Part shown: one piece after another, positions 1-8,444 of the stretch
Layout of the letters: each line of letters begins with the position of its first letter
Numbering within the stretch: position 1 is the stretch's first letter
NCBI GenBank assembly: GCA_964522165.1
Contig: CAZFVV010000022.1
Coordinates: 1 to 57,045 of the forward strand
Length of the DNA stretch: 57,045 nt
From: JABWBP01 sp964522165
GTDB lineage: Bacteria; Calditrichota; Calditrichia; RBG-13-44-9; J075
Reading direction: 5' to 3'
The notes under the pieces: generated by a model
What the model was told of the DNA's origin: nothing
The model's input: the letters and a program-made list of their open reading frames with translations, nothing else
The model's database searches: none
Position numbers and translations under genes: made by a program

Positions 1-49
1 TGGGGGTTCTTATTTCAAAGAACAAGACTATCAGGGCTTTGCAGCCCAC

Positions 50-1765
50 TCAGCGTAGCAATATCATTTTTCTTACCTGGCGGAAGCCCCCCGCGGAGAG
101 GCGGTAGAAATAGACGCCGGAAGACAATTTGGCGGCGTCGAATACTGCCTCGTGCTCCCCGGGGAGTTGGCGGCCCTCCGCCAGCGTCGCCACTCTCCTG
201 CCGTTCAGGTCGAAGACCTCCAGGAGAATTTTTAACGGACGTTTTAACACGTAGCGGATGGTCGTCGCCGGGTTGAAGGGATTAGGGTAGTTTTGGGAAA
301 GATAAAAATCCCCGGGCGCGGATGGGAATGGCTCCACCGCGTCGCCGCCGAGAAAACCTTGCGCTCGTTCAAAATACCAGACGCATTCCGAAGGATCGGT
401 TTGTTGAAAAATCGAGACCCCGGGATTGGTATCGTGCAGGTACATCATATCCAGCTCGAACTCCCAAACGACGAGGCCGGGGCGGAATTTTTCAGCAATA
501 TTAGGGAATACGTCCGATTGGTAAGGATTGCCGGCCAGGAGCTGCGCCTCAAGCCAGGTTTGGCCGTTATCGTATGAAATCGCGCATCCGAAACCGGTGG
601 CAAAGATTTGAACGGCGCCGCCCCCCGCGGTGGCATCCAAAAGCACAATTTCCCCGGTAGCGGGGTCTTTTTCCCATTGCTGCCAGACGCAAAGTAACAA
701 TTCGGGGTAAGGTCCCCGGGAAAATTGGGGACGGGAATTTGCGAAGTCATTGCCCGGGCGGTTGCTCTGCAAGGCTATCATCGTGGCGGTGTCCGCGGGT
801 GCGCTGTATTCCGGGCTGCTGATCCATTGCAGGTTCCGGTCGCTGCTGTTCCAGTACAAAATTGGCCAAAAATCGATTATGGTGGAAGTGCTGGTATCTT
901 TAATTCCCTGCACGGCCCCGAAGGCGGCGTGATAGACGCCGTCGTCGCCGTACAGGCCCTCTGCCTGATTGAAATCGAGAAAACGGCTCGCGCCGTACGG
1001 GGCGGCGAATACCGAATCAAAATCCCAAATCAGGACAGTCTCCCAACTCGCACCCCAATCCGCGGTGCTTATCCAGTACATGCCGGATGGAAAGCTGGTA
1101 TCCGCAGACGCCGCGTGAGCGACAAAAGCGACCTGGTTGGGATTGGCGGGATTGATCTGCGGCCCCACCGGAATCCATACATTTATCGAAGGATCAAACG
1201 GGGAGATGGCCGCGCCCTGCCAGGTTTGCAGGTAATCCAGGGAGTAGAGCAGGGTGTCCGGTCCGCTTGCTACCAAGGTGTTCCCGCGAGCATCCATCCC
1301 CTGAAATGCAAAGCCGGGCCGGCTCAATACTTCGGAAAAGGAAAACCCGGCTTCAATGTAATCCTGGAAAATTCTCAAGCCGGAACCGGATAGCCCGACG
1401 ATGGCCTCATCATCTTTTCCGTTGAGCACTCTTCCCGAACCGGTTGCCTGGTCCTCGGTAACGGCCCAATTCCCGTAAAACCCCCCCAGCCCTTCATCGA
1501 AATAATCATAAGCAACTCTCCGCGGCGCGCCTTGGGGGAGAACTTTGGTAAAAACGAAATGAATGCCGTCAACGCCGCTCTCGTAAGCATACGCCAGGGT
1601 TCTGCCGGAAACCGGGGCGTAATCGTACCAGGTGCGGCCTAATTCATAGCGGGTGGTGTTGGTTTTCCGGGTTTCCGGCTGCCGGGCTTCCCTGGCAAAG
1701 CCGCTGACACATCCCGGACAGATCCACAACAGTGCGATGATTATCAAAAAGTAGCAGTGAAACAT
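50..1765 (-). CDS. Secreted Asp-box protein with T9SS C-terminal sorting domain (copy A)
   Basis: A 571-residue exported protein. It starts at an ATG preceded by CAGGAG and has a hydrophobic N-terminal signal segment (residues 1-22). The last ~80 residues form a Por/T9SS sorting domain: the linker motif NYPNPFNP, then a beta-sandwich with GRRVATL and SSGVYFYRL, ending in RKMILLR. Such domains send proteins through the type IX secretion system to the cell surface. The middle holds sialidase-type Asp-boxes, for example SYDNGQTW and STADWGASW, so a beta-propeller fold is likely. I see no catalytic signature and infer no enzyme activity. It is a close paralogue of the next gene on the same strand (65 bp apart) and lacks some of that gene's inserted segments. 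Confidence 0.85.
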   Translation of the reverse strand: MFHCYFLIIIALLWICPGCVSGFAREARQPETRKTNTTRYELGRTWYDYAPVSGRTLAYAYESGVDGIHFVFTKVLPQGAPRRVAYDYFDEGLGGFYGNWAVTEDQATGSGRVLNGKDDEAIVGLSGSGLRIFQDYIEAGFSFSEVLSRPGFAFQGMDARGNTLVASGPDTLLYSLDYLQTWQGAAISPFDPSINVWIPVGPQINPANPNQVAFVAHAASADTSFPSGMYWISTADWGASWETVLIWDFDSVFAAPYGASRFLDFNQAEGLYGDDGVYHAAFGAVQGIKDTSTSTIIDFWPILYWNSSDRNLQWISSPEYSAPADTATMIALQSNRPGNDFANSRPQFSRGPYPELLLCVWQQWEKDPATGEIVLLDATAGGGAVQIFATGFGCAISYDNGQTWLEAQLLAGNPYQSDVFPNIAEKFRPGLVVWEFELDMMYLHDTNPGVSIFQQTDPSECVWYFERAQGFLGGDAVEPFPSAPGDFYLSQNYPNPFNPATTIRYVLKRPLKILLEVFDLNGRRVATLAEGRQLPGEHEAVFDAAKLSSGVYFYRLSAGGFRQVRKMILLR

Positions 1766-1802
1766 GTTGCATCTCCTGAAGTTTTGGTTTCACCAATATG
1801 AT

Positions 1803-1824
1803 GCAAAATAAATTTTGCACTCCT
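1803..1824. repeat. Short interspersed near-palindrome, 22 bp
   Basis: The string beginning GCAAAATAAATTTTGC and ending ACTCCT is found again, identical over 22 bases, at 22290-22311. It lies between the two T9SS paralogues and contains a near-palindromic AT-rich core. Confidence 0.5.
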
Positions 1825-1829
1825 ATACA

Positions 1830-3686
1830 TCAGCGCAGAAGCAGCATTTTCCTTACCTGGCTGAAGCCCTCCGCGGAGAGGCGGTAGAAATAGACGCCGG
1901 AGGCCAATTTGCCGGCGTCGAACAGCACCTCGTGTTCCCCGGCGCGGCGGGGGCCGTTTACCGGTACGGCGACTTCCCTGCCGGTCAGGTCATAGATTTT
2001 CAGCGTTACGTTAGCGGCGCGGGCTACGCGATAGCGAATGGTGGTGACGGGATTGAAGGGGTTAGGATAGTTCTGGTGCAGGTAGAACTGCTCCGCGCTT
2101 ACCGGGGGATTACCCCCAACGCCCACGATTGCCGGTTGCGCGGCCATGGCTGCCCGCTGGTAGTACCAGATGCATTCGGAAGGATCGGATAGTGGAGTTA
2201 CATAGATAGAAATGCCGGGATTAGTGTCATGCAGGTAAAGAATATCCAGGTAGATCGAATCTCCGGTGGCGTTCCAGATAAAATCCTCGGGAATGTTCGG
2301 GAACACCTCCGATTGGGAGGGCTGGCCGGCTAAATATACCGGCTCGCTCCAGGTCAGGCCGTTATCATTGGAGTAAGCCCCCCAGATATCGGTGGCAAAG
2401 ATTTGGGCGGTAGTGGTTCCGCCCCCGGCAGCGGCATTCAGGAGTACGATGCTGCCGGTAACCGGGTTCTTCTCCCATTGCTGCCAGGTGCATACCAACT
2501 CGCCCGGATGCGGCCCCCTGGCGACCTGGGGACAGGAATTGCCGGGGGAGTTGGGAGATTTATTCTGCAAAGCGTCTCTGGTGATGGGATCGTCGGGGGC
2601 GCTGTATTCCAGGCTGGTGAGCCATGTAAAACTTGAGGCGGCAGAATTCCAGTACAAAATCGGCCAGAGATCGATCATCGTGGCAGTATTAATGTCTCTG
2701 ACGCCCTGAACTGCGCCAAAAACCGCGTGGTATGCCCCGTCGGCGCTGTAAAACCCGTTCATCTGGGCATAGTTCTCGATGATATAGCGGGTAGAACCGA
2801 ATTGAGTCGTTACCACCGAATCGTCGTCCCATACCAGGGTGGTTTGCCAGTTAGCGCCCCAGTCGGCGGTAGCGCAGAGGTAAACGGAGCCGTTGGGATG
2901 GAGGCTGCCGATGCTGGCCGGGGCGATCAGGTAGCCTGATTCCGGGGGATTGGCAGGGTTGAATTCCGGCCAGCGTTCCGCGTTGCCATAGTCCGTCACC
3001 CCGGGAAGGGAGATATTGGCCCCGTCCAGCCAGGTTGCGCCGTAATCGGTGGAGTATTTGAACCAGTCGCCGCCGGCCCAGTTGACGTTTTCTTGTTGAG
3101 AGACAAACACCAGGGTATCCCCTGAGCGGGCAAATCCGGCAAAAACGCCGGGATTTAAATCCAGAAGCGGCGTAAAAAAGTAGTTGGCTTCCCCGGCATC
3201 GTTCCATAAGTGCGCCCCGCCGCCATGAAAGCTAATCAATGCTTCATCGTTTTTGCCGTTTACCACTCTGCCCCAGCCGGTCGGGTAATTCTCTGTAATG
3301 CACATATTTCCCCAGAACGATTGAAGATTTTCATCCCAGTAGTCATAGGCGACACACCGCGTACTTCCCTGGGGAAGAATTTTCATAAAAACGAAATGGA
3401 TTCCGTCATTGCCAACCGTGTAGGCATGCGCCACCGTTCTTCCCATCACATTGTTGAAGGCGTAATCGTACCAGGTGCGCCCCAATTCATGCCGCCCGGA
3501 AATGGCCGGCGCGGAAATTTCCGCCGGCCGGGAAAATTGCGGTAATTTTTCCAGCCAGCGCGCCTCCTCCTCCGCAGTGACAATTTTGGCCCGCTGCGCG
3601 TTAAAATCCCCGGCAACTACCGGCCCCATGCCCGCTGCCAGCCAGAGCAGCGCGGCGAATCCAACGCTAAAATGCCTCATGTTCAT
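1830..3686 (-). CDS. Secreted Asp-box protein with T9SS C-terminal sorting domain (copy B)
   Basis: A 618-residue exported protein. The ATG follows AAAGGGGG, and the signal peptide covers roughly residues 1-26 (cleavage after VVAG is plausible). It shares with copy A the motifs ELGRTWYDYA, GIHFVF, LPQG and VNGKNDEA, the Asp-box-like elements STDYGATW, ATADWGANW and SNDNGLTW, and the T9SS sorting domain (NYPNPFNP, then GREVAVP, SGVYFYRL, ending RKMLLLR). Surface or extracellular location is therefore expected. The substrate is unknown. The tandem arrangement suggests a local duplication followed by divergence. No promoter is obvious. Confidence 0.86.
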   Translation of the reverse strand: MNMRHFSVGFAALLWLAAGMGPVVAGDFNAQRAKIVTAEEEARWLEKLPQFSRPAEISAPAISGRHELGRTWYDYAFNNVMGRTVAHAYTVGNDGIHFVFMKILPQGSTRCVAYDYWDENLQSFWGNMCITENYPTGWGRVVNGKNDEALISFHGGGAHLWNDAGEANYFFTPLLDLNPGVFAGFARSGDTLVFVSQQENVNWAGGDWFKYSTDYGATWLDGANISLPGVTDYGNAERWPEFNPANPPESGYLIAPASIGSLHPNGSVYLCATADWGANWQTTLVWDDDSVVTTQFGSTRYIIENYAQMNGFYSADGAYHAVFGAVQGVRDINTATMIDLWPILYWNSAASSFTWLTSLEYSAPDDPITRDALQNKSPNSPGNSCPQVARGPHPGELVCTWQQWEKNPVTGSIVLLNAAAGGGTTTAQIFATDIWGAYSNDNGLTWSEPVYLAGQPSQSEVFPNIPEDFIWNATGDSIYLDILYLHDTNPGISIYVTPLSDPSECIWYYQRAAMAAQPAIVGVGGNPPVSAEQFYLHQNYPNPFNPVTTIRYRVARAANVTLKIYDLTGREVAVPVNGPRRAGEHEVLFDAGKLASGVYFYRLSAEGFSQVRKMLLLR

Positions 3687-3764
3687 AATAACCCCCTTTC
3701 AAAAACGTCGCAACCCCGCGCCGGTTTATCCCGGCCGGGGTGACGGATTTTTTTAATTACTTTA

Positions 3765-3926
3765 CTGATGTTACGCACATTACCACAGAGACACAGAGAA
3801 CACAGAGTTTTAATCACCTTTTTAGCGTTTTTGCTTCTCAGTGCAGCCTCAGATTCAATAAATACTTGATTTTCTCTGTGCCCTCTGTGGCTCTGTGGTT
3901 GATTTTTGATGTCTGCATAACATCAG
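3765..3926. repeat. Inverted-repeat element (CACAGAG family)
   Basis: The outer ends are CTGATGTTA (3765-3773) and TAACATCAG (3918-3926). Inside them sit ACCACAGAGACACAGAG and its imperfect inverse near 3880-3900. The whole element could fold into one long hairpin. It has no coding capacity and fills most of the gap between the T9SS gene and the Yip1 gene. A related nested element lies at 11771-12121. Confidence 0.6.
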
Positions 3927-3958
3927 TTCCTATATTGGTTGAACTCCCCGTAAATCGG

Positions 3959-3988
3959 AAAGGATTCCCGCCGGCGGGGGAATCCTTT
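3959..3988. terminator. Hairpin downstream of the Yip1-family gene
   Basis: An 11-bp stem, AAAGGATTCCC with GGGAATCCTTT, and a short GC loop, lying 55 bp beyond the stop of the minus-strand Yip1 gene. The T-run is weak on both strands, so this may be a bidirectional terminator or a repetitive palindrome. Confidence 0.4.
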
Positions 3989-4042
3989 TATCCAAACCTC
4001 CCGGAGGTTTGCAGCCCCCGGGAGATTACACTCCGAACCGCC

Positions 4043-4771
4043 CTACATCCCGAATTTCTCCAAAAATCCCCCGGCAACCACGCTGATGACGATCCAGATG
4101 ATCCACAAAGAAAGCACCGGGATGGCCGCCTTTTTAGGAGCAGCCCGGTAGAACACGCTCAACCCCAGGGTCCACAGGATCAATTGCCAGATGGTGAAAA
4201 TATCCAGCTTCGAGAGCAGCCGGTGGGTTAGCGTTTTCGGCTCGCCTAACGGCTGGGCGGGCAGGAGCGGGGTGAGGTCGGTGGTGACGCCTAAGCTGGT
4301 TCCCTTTTTGAGCATGAGCGCGGTGAGCAGAATAATCGCCAGGGAGGATACCAGGGAACTCCAGGCCACCATGGAGAAAATTTTTCTGAATTTGACTTCC
4401 GCTTCCGCGCCGAGCGTCAGGTTCGCGGCAAAGAGCAGCAGCCCGGCCAGCACCACCCAAACTACCGGAATGGCGAAAGGGGTAATGATCAGCCCGATAT
4501 AGCGCATGGGGCCGCGCATCTGGGCGCTGGCGGCCTGGAACTGCTCGTCGGACATTCCCCCCTGCGCCTCCATCATGGCCAGGCGGTCATTGATCTGGAT
4601 GTCCAGGGTGAGGTATTGCATCCCCAGGGTGAGGATCAGCACGATCACAAACGGAACGATCCAATCCGGCTTGCGATCTAAGCTTTTGAAGGTCTCCGTG
4701 GGGGATACGAAGATGGAGACGATCTTTTCAAGGGTTCCCATTTCTTTGGGGGTGGTAGTTTCCGGGTTCAT
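4043..4771 (-). CDS. Yip1-family integral membrane protein
   Basis: A 242-residue polytopic membrane protein starting at an ATG with AAAAGGAG upstream. The N-terminal part (about residues 12-35) has the bacterial YIP1-domain pattern: an IVSIFVSPTETFKSL-type stretch before the first membrane segment. Hydrophobic segments lie near residues 37-55, 92-117, 128-150, 187-210 and 215-235. Bacterial YIP1 proteins are membrane proteins of unknown function. No partner gene is adjacent. The family call comes from the N-terminal motif and the topology. Confidence 0.7.
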   Translation of the reverse strand: MNPETTTPKEMGTLEKIVSIFVSPTETFKSLDRKPDWIVPFVIVLILTLGMQYLTLDIQINDRLAMMEAQGGMSDEQFQAASAQMRGPMRYIGLIITPFAIPVVWVVLAGLLLFAANLTLGAEAEVKFRKIFSMVAWSSLVSSLAIILLTALMLKKGTSLGVTTDLTPLLPAQPLGEPKTLTHRLLSKLDIFTIWQLILWTLGLSVFYRAAPKKAAIPVLSLWIIWIVISVVAGGFLEKFGM

Positions 4772-4916
4772 GTATTCTCCTTTTTGTGATGGATGTGAAG
4801 GTTCCTTTGCTTGACGGGTGTTAATTTATCGAACACTCCGCACTTATTCAACCCCCTGAAGATGAAAAACCATTACGCCGGGAGGGATTTCTTGCGTATC
4901 TTGTCAACCCCGTTAG

Positions 4917-4997
4917 GGTTAAATGGTTAAATTGCCAAATGGCTGGATGGCCTTATCCTCCAACCATTCAACCATTTAACCATTCAGCCATTTAACC
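4917..4997. repeat. Inverted repeat upstream of the rRNA methyltransferase gene
   Basis: Imperfect inverted arms (GGTTAAATGGTTAAAT on the left; CCATTTAACC units on the right) form a long AT-rich hairpin that ends 30 bp before the methyltransferase start. It could act as an attenuator, or be only a repetitive element. Confidence 0.4.
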
Positions 4998-5026
4998 GTG
5001 CCGATTGGCAGAAAGCATTTCGATTT

Positions 5027-5821
5027 ATGAGCGCAGGTTGGCGGCCCTATCTCCAGCTTCACAAAAAGAAGAAACGCCAGGAAGAGGGCAAGTTCATCAT
5101 CGAAGGGGTGCGCCTGTGCCAGGAGGCGCTGCGCTCCGACTGGGAGACGGAGATTGCCTTCGTCAGCGAGGCTTTTACCCGTTCGGAGCACTGGGAGCAG
5201 TTCGGGGAGCACTTCCGGCTGAAGAAGATTCCCTGGCGGGCGCTTCCCCCGGCGCAGTTTCAGCAATTAGCGGATACCGAAACGCCCCAGGGAGTGCTGA
5301 TGGTGCTGCGGATGCCCTCCTACCTGCCGGAGCGGTTGAACCTGCGGAAAGTCTCTTTTGTGGTGCTGCTGCAAGGGGTGCGCGACCCCGGCAACTTAGG
5401 CGCGATTATTCGCACCGCGGATTGGTACGGCGCCGGGGCGGTCATTCTCTCCCCGGACTGCGTGGACCCCTTCAACCCGAAGGTGCTGCGCGGCACCATG
5501 GGATCGATTTTCCACCTGCCGGTGTACTCGGCGGAGGACCTGGGGGAAGAAATCCGCCGCCTGAAAGAGAGCCGCTTCCGCATCGTCGCCTCCTCTTTGC
5601 ACGGAAAAACCACCCTGCACACCGCGCGCTTCCGCAAGCCGCTGGCGCTGCTGTTAGGCGGGGAAGCCTTCGGCCTGACCGCGGACCTGGAAGCGCAGGC
5701 CGACGCCACGGTGCGAATCTGGAAATACGGGCAGGCGGAATCTCTGAACGTGGCCATTGCCGGGGGAATTTTTATGGACCACATCGCCGGCCAGCTTTCT
5801 AAAACGCCAAAAAAACGTTAA
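5027..5821 (+). CDS. TrmH/SpoU-family RNA 2'-O-methyltransferase
   Basis: A 264-residue SpoU (SPOUT) RNA methyltransferase. The N-terminal ~100 residues are a substrate-binding domain with the usual GKFIIEGVRLC motif and TPQGVLMV just before the catalytic domain. The C-terminal knotted domain carries the three family motifs: RDPGNLGAIIRTADW (~residues 125-139), LLLGGEAFGL (~218-227) and SLNVAIAGGI (~244-253). It probably methylates a ribose in 23S rRNA or tRNA using S-adenosylmethionine. The exact target cannot be told from sequence. It is followed after 11 bp by the CPBP protease gene, so the two are probably co-transcribed. Confidence 0.88.
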   Translation: MSAGWRPYLQLHKKKKRQEEGKFIIEGVRLCQEALRSDWETEIAFVSEAFTRSEHWEQFGEHFRLKKIPWRALPPAQFQQLADTETPQGVLMVLRMPSYLPERLNLRKVSFVVLLQGVRDPGNLGAIIRTADWYGAGAVILSPDCVDPFNPKVLRGTMGSIFHLPVYSAEDLGEEIRRLKESRFRIVASSLHGKTTLHTARFRKPLALLLGGEAFGLTADLEAQADATVRIWKYGQAESLNVAIAGGIFMDHIAGQLSKTPKKR

Positions 5822-5832
5822 GGTAATCGCCT

Positions 5833-6687
5833 TTGGAAGAGAACAAAACCCCCTCTGCAACTCCCGCGCCCTTCGAGGCGGTGGTGGTTATTCTCAGCGC
5901 CTTTTTCTTCTCCTTTCTGATCCCTTCCCTGCTCATTTTTGTCTTCCCGGGAGAAAAGGAGGGCACTTTCAGCCCCCTGGGGATCAAAATTGCCCTGGCC
6001 CTCGGGGAGTTATGCTTAGGGATGGTGCCGCTCCTTTATTTATGGAAGCGCGGCCTCTCGCTCCGCGACATTTTCCGCTGGAGACCAACGCCCCCCAAAA
6101 TTCTCTGGTTGAGCGTTCCGCTGGGCCTGGGGCTGGCAATTTTGCTGGATGAAATCGACCGGCTCATTCAACAATTTATCCCCATGCCGGAGGAGTGGCT
6201 GACGGAGATGATCAATATTATGAAAGTGACTTCGGGATTGGAACTATTATTGGTAATTCTGAGCGCGGTGGTGCTGGCTGCGGTGATGGAAGAGGCGGTT
6301 TTTCGAGGATTTTTGCAAAAAAGCATGGAAGAACATATCAACGTGACCCAGGCGGTTATCTACACCAGCTTAGGCTGGGCGATCATTCATCTGAATCCCT
6401 ATATTGCGGCGCAAATTTTCTTGTTCGGCTTCGTGTTAGGCTACCTGGTCTGGCGGGCCAACAGTATTTTCCCGGCGATTATTTGCCACGCCATCAACAA
6501 CGGGATGGCGCTGCTGTACTTCAATATCGACTTTTCGAAAGAACTCCCCTATTACGAATGGAAAGGTCACGTTTCCCCGCTGCTGCTGCTGCTCTCCGCG
6601 GTAGTGGTATTTGCGGCGGTGCAATACCTGGATCGTTACTACCGCAGCTTAACTCCCCCGGATTCCAATAACATCTCCCCGGAATAG
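5833..6687 (+). CDS. CPBP-family intramembrane glutamic endopeptidase
   Basis: A 284-residue membrane protein that begins at TTG, with AAGG 11 bases upstream. Hydrophobic segments lie near residues 13-37, 46-62, 88-102, 130-150, 175-210 and 245-262. The CPBP (Abi, type II CAAX protease) motifs are visible: EEAVFRG (~154-160) with the catalytic glutamates, a histidine in IIHLNPY (~181), and ICHAINNG (~215-222). Proteins of this family cleave substrates within the membrane, and the substrate here is unknown. The 3' end overlaps the convergent SatD-like gene by 49 bp. Confidence 0.85.
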   Translation: MEENKTPSATPAPFEAVVVILSAFFFSFLIPSLLIFVFPGEKEGTFSPLGIKIALALGELCLGMVPLLYLWKRGLSLRDIFRWRPTPPKILWLSVPLGLGLAILLDEIDRLIQQFIPMPEEWLTEMINIMKVTSGLELLLVILSAVVLAAVMEEAVFRGFLQKSMEEHINVTQAVIYTSLGWAIIHLNPYIAAQIFLFGFVLGYLVWRANSIFPAIICHAINNGMALLYFNIDFSKELPYYEWKGHVSPLLLLLSAVVVFAAVQYLDRYYRSLTPPDSNNISPE

Positions 6688-7337
6688 CCCGCGGAGATGG
6701 GGAAGGTGCGGAAATATTCCATCAGGCTCTCTTCCGCGGATTTGACGTTCAGGGCGCGGGCGGTTTTTAGAGCGTCGCAGACCGCCTGGGGGCTGATGTT
6801 TTCCAACACCCCCACTTCCCGGTAGGTGCCCAGGTCTTTGTAGCGCCAGAACAGGCGGTAGTGCCGCTCATTCCAGCGCTGCTTGATGGCGGCCATCAAA
6901 TGGAAGATGGTATTCACCAGCATATCCTGAGACGGCTCCTGGGTTTTCAAAAAATAGGCGATTTTCTTTTTCTTGGCGTAATTGAGCGCGGCGTTGGCGC
7001 GGTGAAAAGCCGGCCCGTCCATCTCGATGGGAAGCCGCCCACCCATTTTGTACACCGTGCCCACCCCGATGCCAAAGCGCAGCCGGGTGGGGAAGGTGAG
7101 TTTTTCCAGCGCCAGCACGATGCGGAAGGCCGCTTCCAGGTCGGTGAGCAACCCCTGGAATTCATCTCCCTTGGTGATGGTGAAGGGCGCCTCGATGTAC
7201 TGGTGAAACTCTTCGTTGATCTGCACGATGGCAGACTTCATGAACAACTGGGTTTGATAGCGGTTCCGGCCGCTCAACTGTTTGGAGCCGCTGACGTCCC
7301 CAATAATAACTACATATTGTTTATCTTCCGGTTCCAT
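6639..7337 (-). CDS. SatD-family protein
   Basis: A 232-residue protein. I place the start at an ATG preceded by AGGTGG; a GTG nine bases upstream is the alternative. The N-terminus has the SatD pattern VVIIGDVSGSKQL, followed near residue 55 by TKGDEFQGLL and GIGVGTV, which resembles a nucleotide-cyclase-like fold. The C-terminal third is helical and may be an HTH. SatD was named in streptococcal acid tolerance, and the biochemical role is not established. The gene is convergent with and overlaps the CPBP gene. Confidence 0.7.
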   Translation of the reverse strand: MEPEDKQYVVIIGDVSGSKQLSGRNRYQTQLFMKSAIVQINEEFHQYIEAPFTITKGDEFQGLLTDLEAAFRIVLALEKLTFPTRLRFGIGVGTVYKMGGRLPIEMDGPAFHRANAALNYAKKKKIAYFLKTQEPSQDMLVNTIFHLMAAIKQRWNERHYRLFWRYKDLGTYREVGVLENISPQAVCDALKTARALNVKSAEESLMEYFRTFPISAGYSGEMLLESGGVKLR

Positions 7338-7671
7338 CCTCGCCACCTGAAATTTGGCCGATTCGGCTGACGTTGAACTGAATTATGACAACTCTTTACA
7401 GAAATAAGCCTGTAAATCAAAATGGAGTGTTTGAAAGAACGCTAAATTGCAAGCAAAATTTGTTGCGCGGCATCACAGGAGTATTGATGAAGCGGAAGCA
7501 GAGCTTCCGAATAAGCGCTACAGCGCCCCAGGGGGGTAAACGTCGCGGTTTAACGAGCCGGTAGCGCGCCTACAACATCCGGGAGGTTCTGAACCCAGCT
7601 ATCCATCCAACAATCCATTCATTAATCCTCAGAAGGACTTCCTGAAAAGCTGTCTCCGCCGGAAGCGCCGC
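7338..7671. other. Intergenic region with short palindromes
   Basis: No gene is supported here. The region contains GAAGCAGAGCTTCC near 7495, which is also found in the arms of the element at 45872-46159, and GC-rich palindromic segments (for example AGCGCTACAGCGCC). It may contain the promoter of the SatD-like gene, but none is convincing. Confidence 0.4.
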
Positions 7672-8229
7672 TCAGCGCCAGGAAATCTGGTAAACCTGGC
7701 TTTCTTCATTCCCCGCGTTGTTGGAGATGCGGCTCACGGAAACGTGTTTGCCGCTGCAAATTTCCACCCCGGCCTTGAAAAATGCTTCCATGAACCAGTG
7801 GTATTCCGGGTGAACTTCCTCCTCGTAGGTAAGGCGCACCTGCGCCTTTTGAGTTTCCCCGGACATCAATTCATAGCGCCCGAAATCCCATAAATTGTCA
7901 TACAAACGCTGGAACTGGTGCAGGAATTTATGGGGTTTCTGCGCTTCGATATAGTTGAAGAAATAGCGGTCCAGCAGCGTTTGCGCGAAATCCCGGCCAA
8001 TTTTGCGGAACAGCGGCTCGGGCGCTTCGGAGGCGATGTCGGGCAGAATTTTATCCAGCTCCTTCAACATCTCGAAGGGGTACTTGTTGACCAGGAACAC
8101 CTGGTCGAAGAGCACCTGGCGCGCCGGGGGGGATAATTTTTCCCCGTTTTTTTTGAAGGTCGCCGCGTCGATATGCTTTTCAATATAATCCAGCCGTGAA
8201 TGAAATATTACCCCGCGTATGGTGCTCAT
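7672..8229 (-). CDS. Hypothetical protein, DUF2378-like
   Basis: A 185-residue soluble protein with an ATG start and AAAGG upstream. It begins with an IRGVIFHSRLDYIE stretch, has a helical middle with a conserved-looking PFEML and GRDFAQTLLDRYFF, and ends in a mixed alpha/beta region. The arrangement resembles the ~180-residue TIGR02265/DUF2378 family (distant heme-NO-binding-like fold) known mainly from myxobacteria. That match is only by eye and is weak. There is no signal peptide. Neighbours give no functional clue. Confidence 0.6.
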   Translation of the reverse strand: MSTIRGVIFHSRLDYIEKHIDAATFKKNGEKLSPPARQVLFDQVFLVNKYPFEMLKELDKILPDIASEAPEPLFRKIGRDFAQTLLDRYFFNYIEAQKPHKFLHQFQRLYDNLWDFGRYELMSGETQKAQVRLTYEEEVHPEYHWFMEAFFKAGVEICSGKHVSVSRISNNAGNEESQVYQISWR

Positions 8230-8407
8230 TTAATACCTTTGTGATGCTTCGTACCTTAATGCCTTAGTGGCAATCACTCTTTCATCAGTCAAAACTTAAC
8301 CACTACCGCATTCATCATTCAAAAAAAATAACCGCCTGAATTTATGCAATTATCGGGGAAAATCAAACCTATAAACTTGATTTTTGGAGAAGGGAAATTG
8401 ATTTATA

Positions 8408-8444
8408 GCCCGCGAAGGTTTCGGAAACCTTCGCGGGCTTTTTT
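8408..8444 (+). terminator. Strong hairpin plus T-run reading on the plus strand
   Basis: A 13-bp perfect GC-rich stem, GCCCGCGAAGGTT with AACCTTCGCGGGC around a short loop, followed by six Ts on the plus strand. This is a typical rho-independent terminator for rightward transcription. The flanking genes both run leftward, so its natural client is unclear. It may also act as the end of the tex transcript on the minus strand, where no T-run follows. Confidence 0.65.

Noticed and set aside
725..1393. 222-codon plus-strand frame opposite the first T9SS gene
   Set aside because: Antisense shadow of a GC-rich gene with clear protein motifs on the other strand.
5005..5802. 265-codon frame overlapping the rRNA methyltransferase gene
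   Set aside because: A shadow frame with no motifs; the 5027-5821 frame carries all SpoU motifs.
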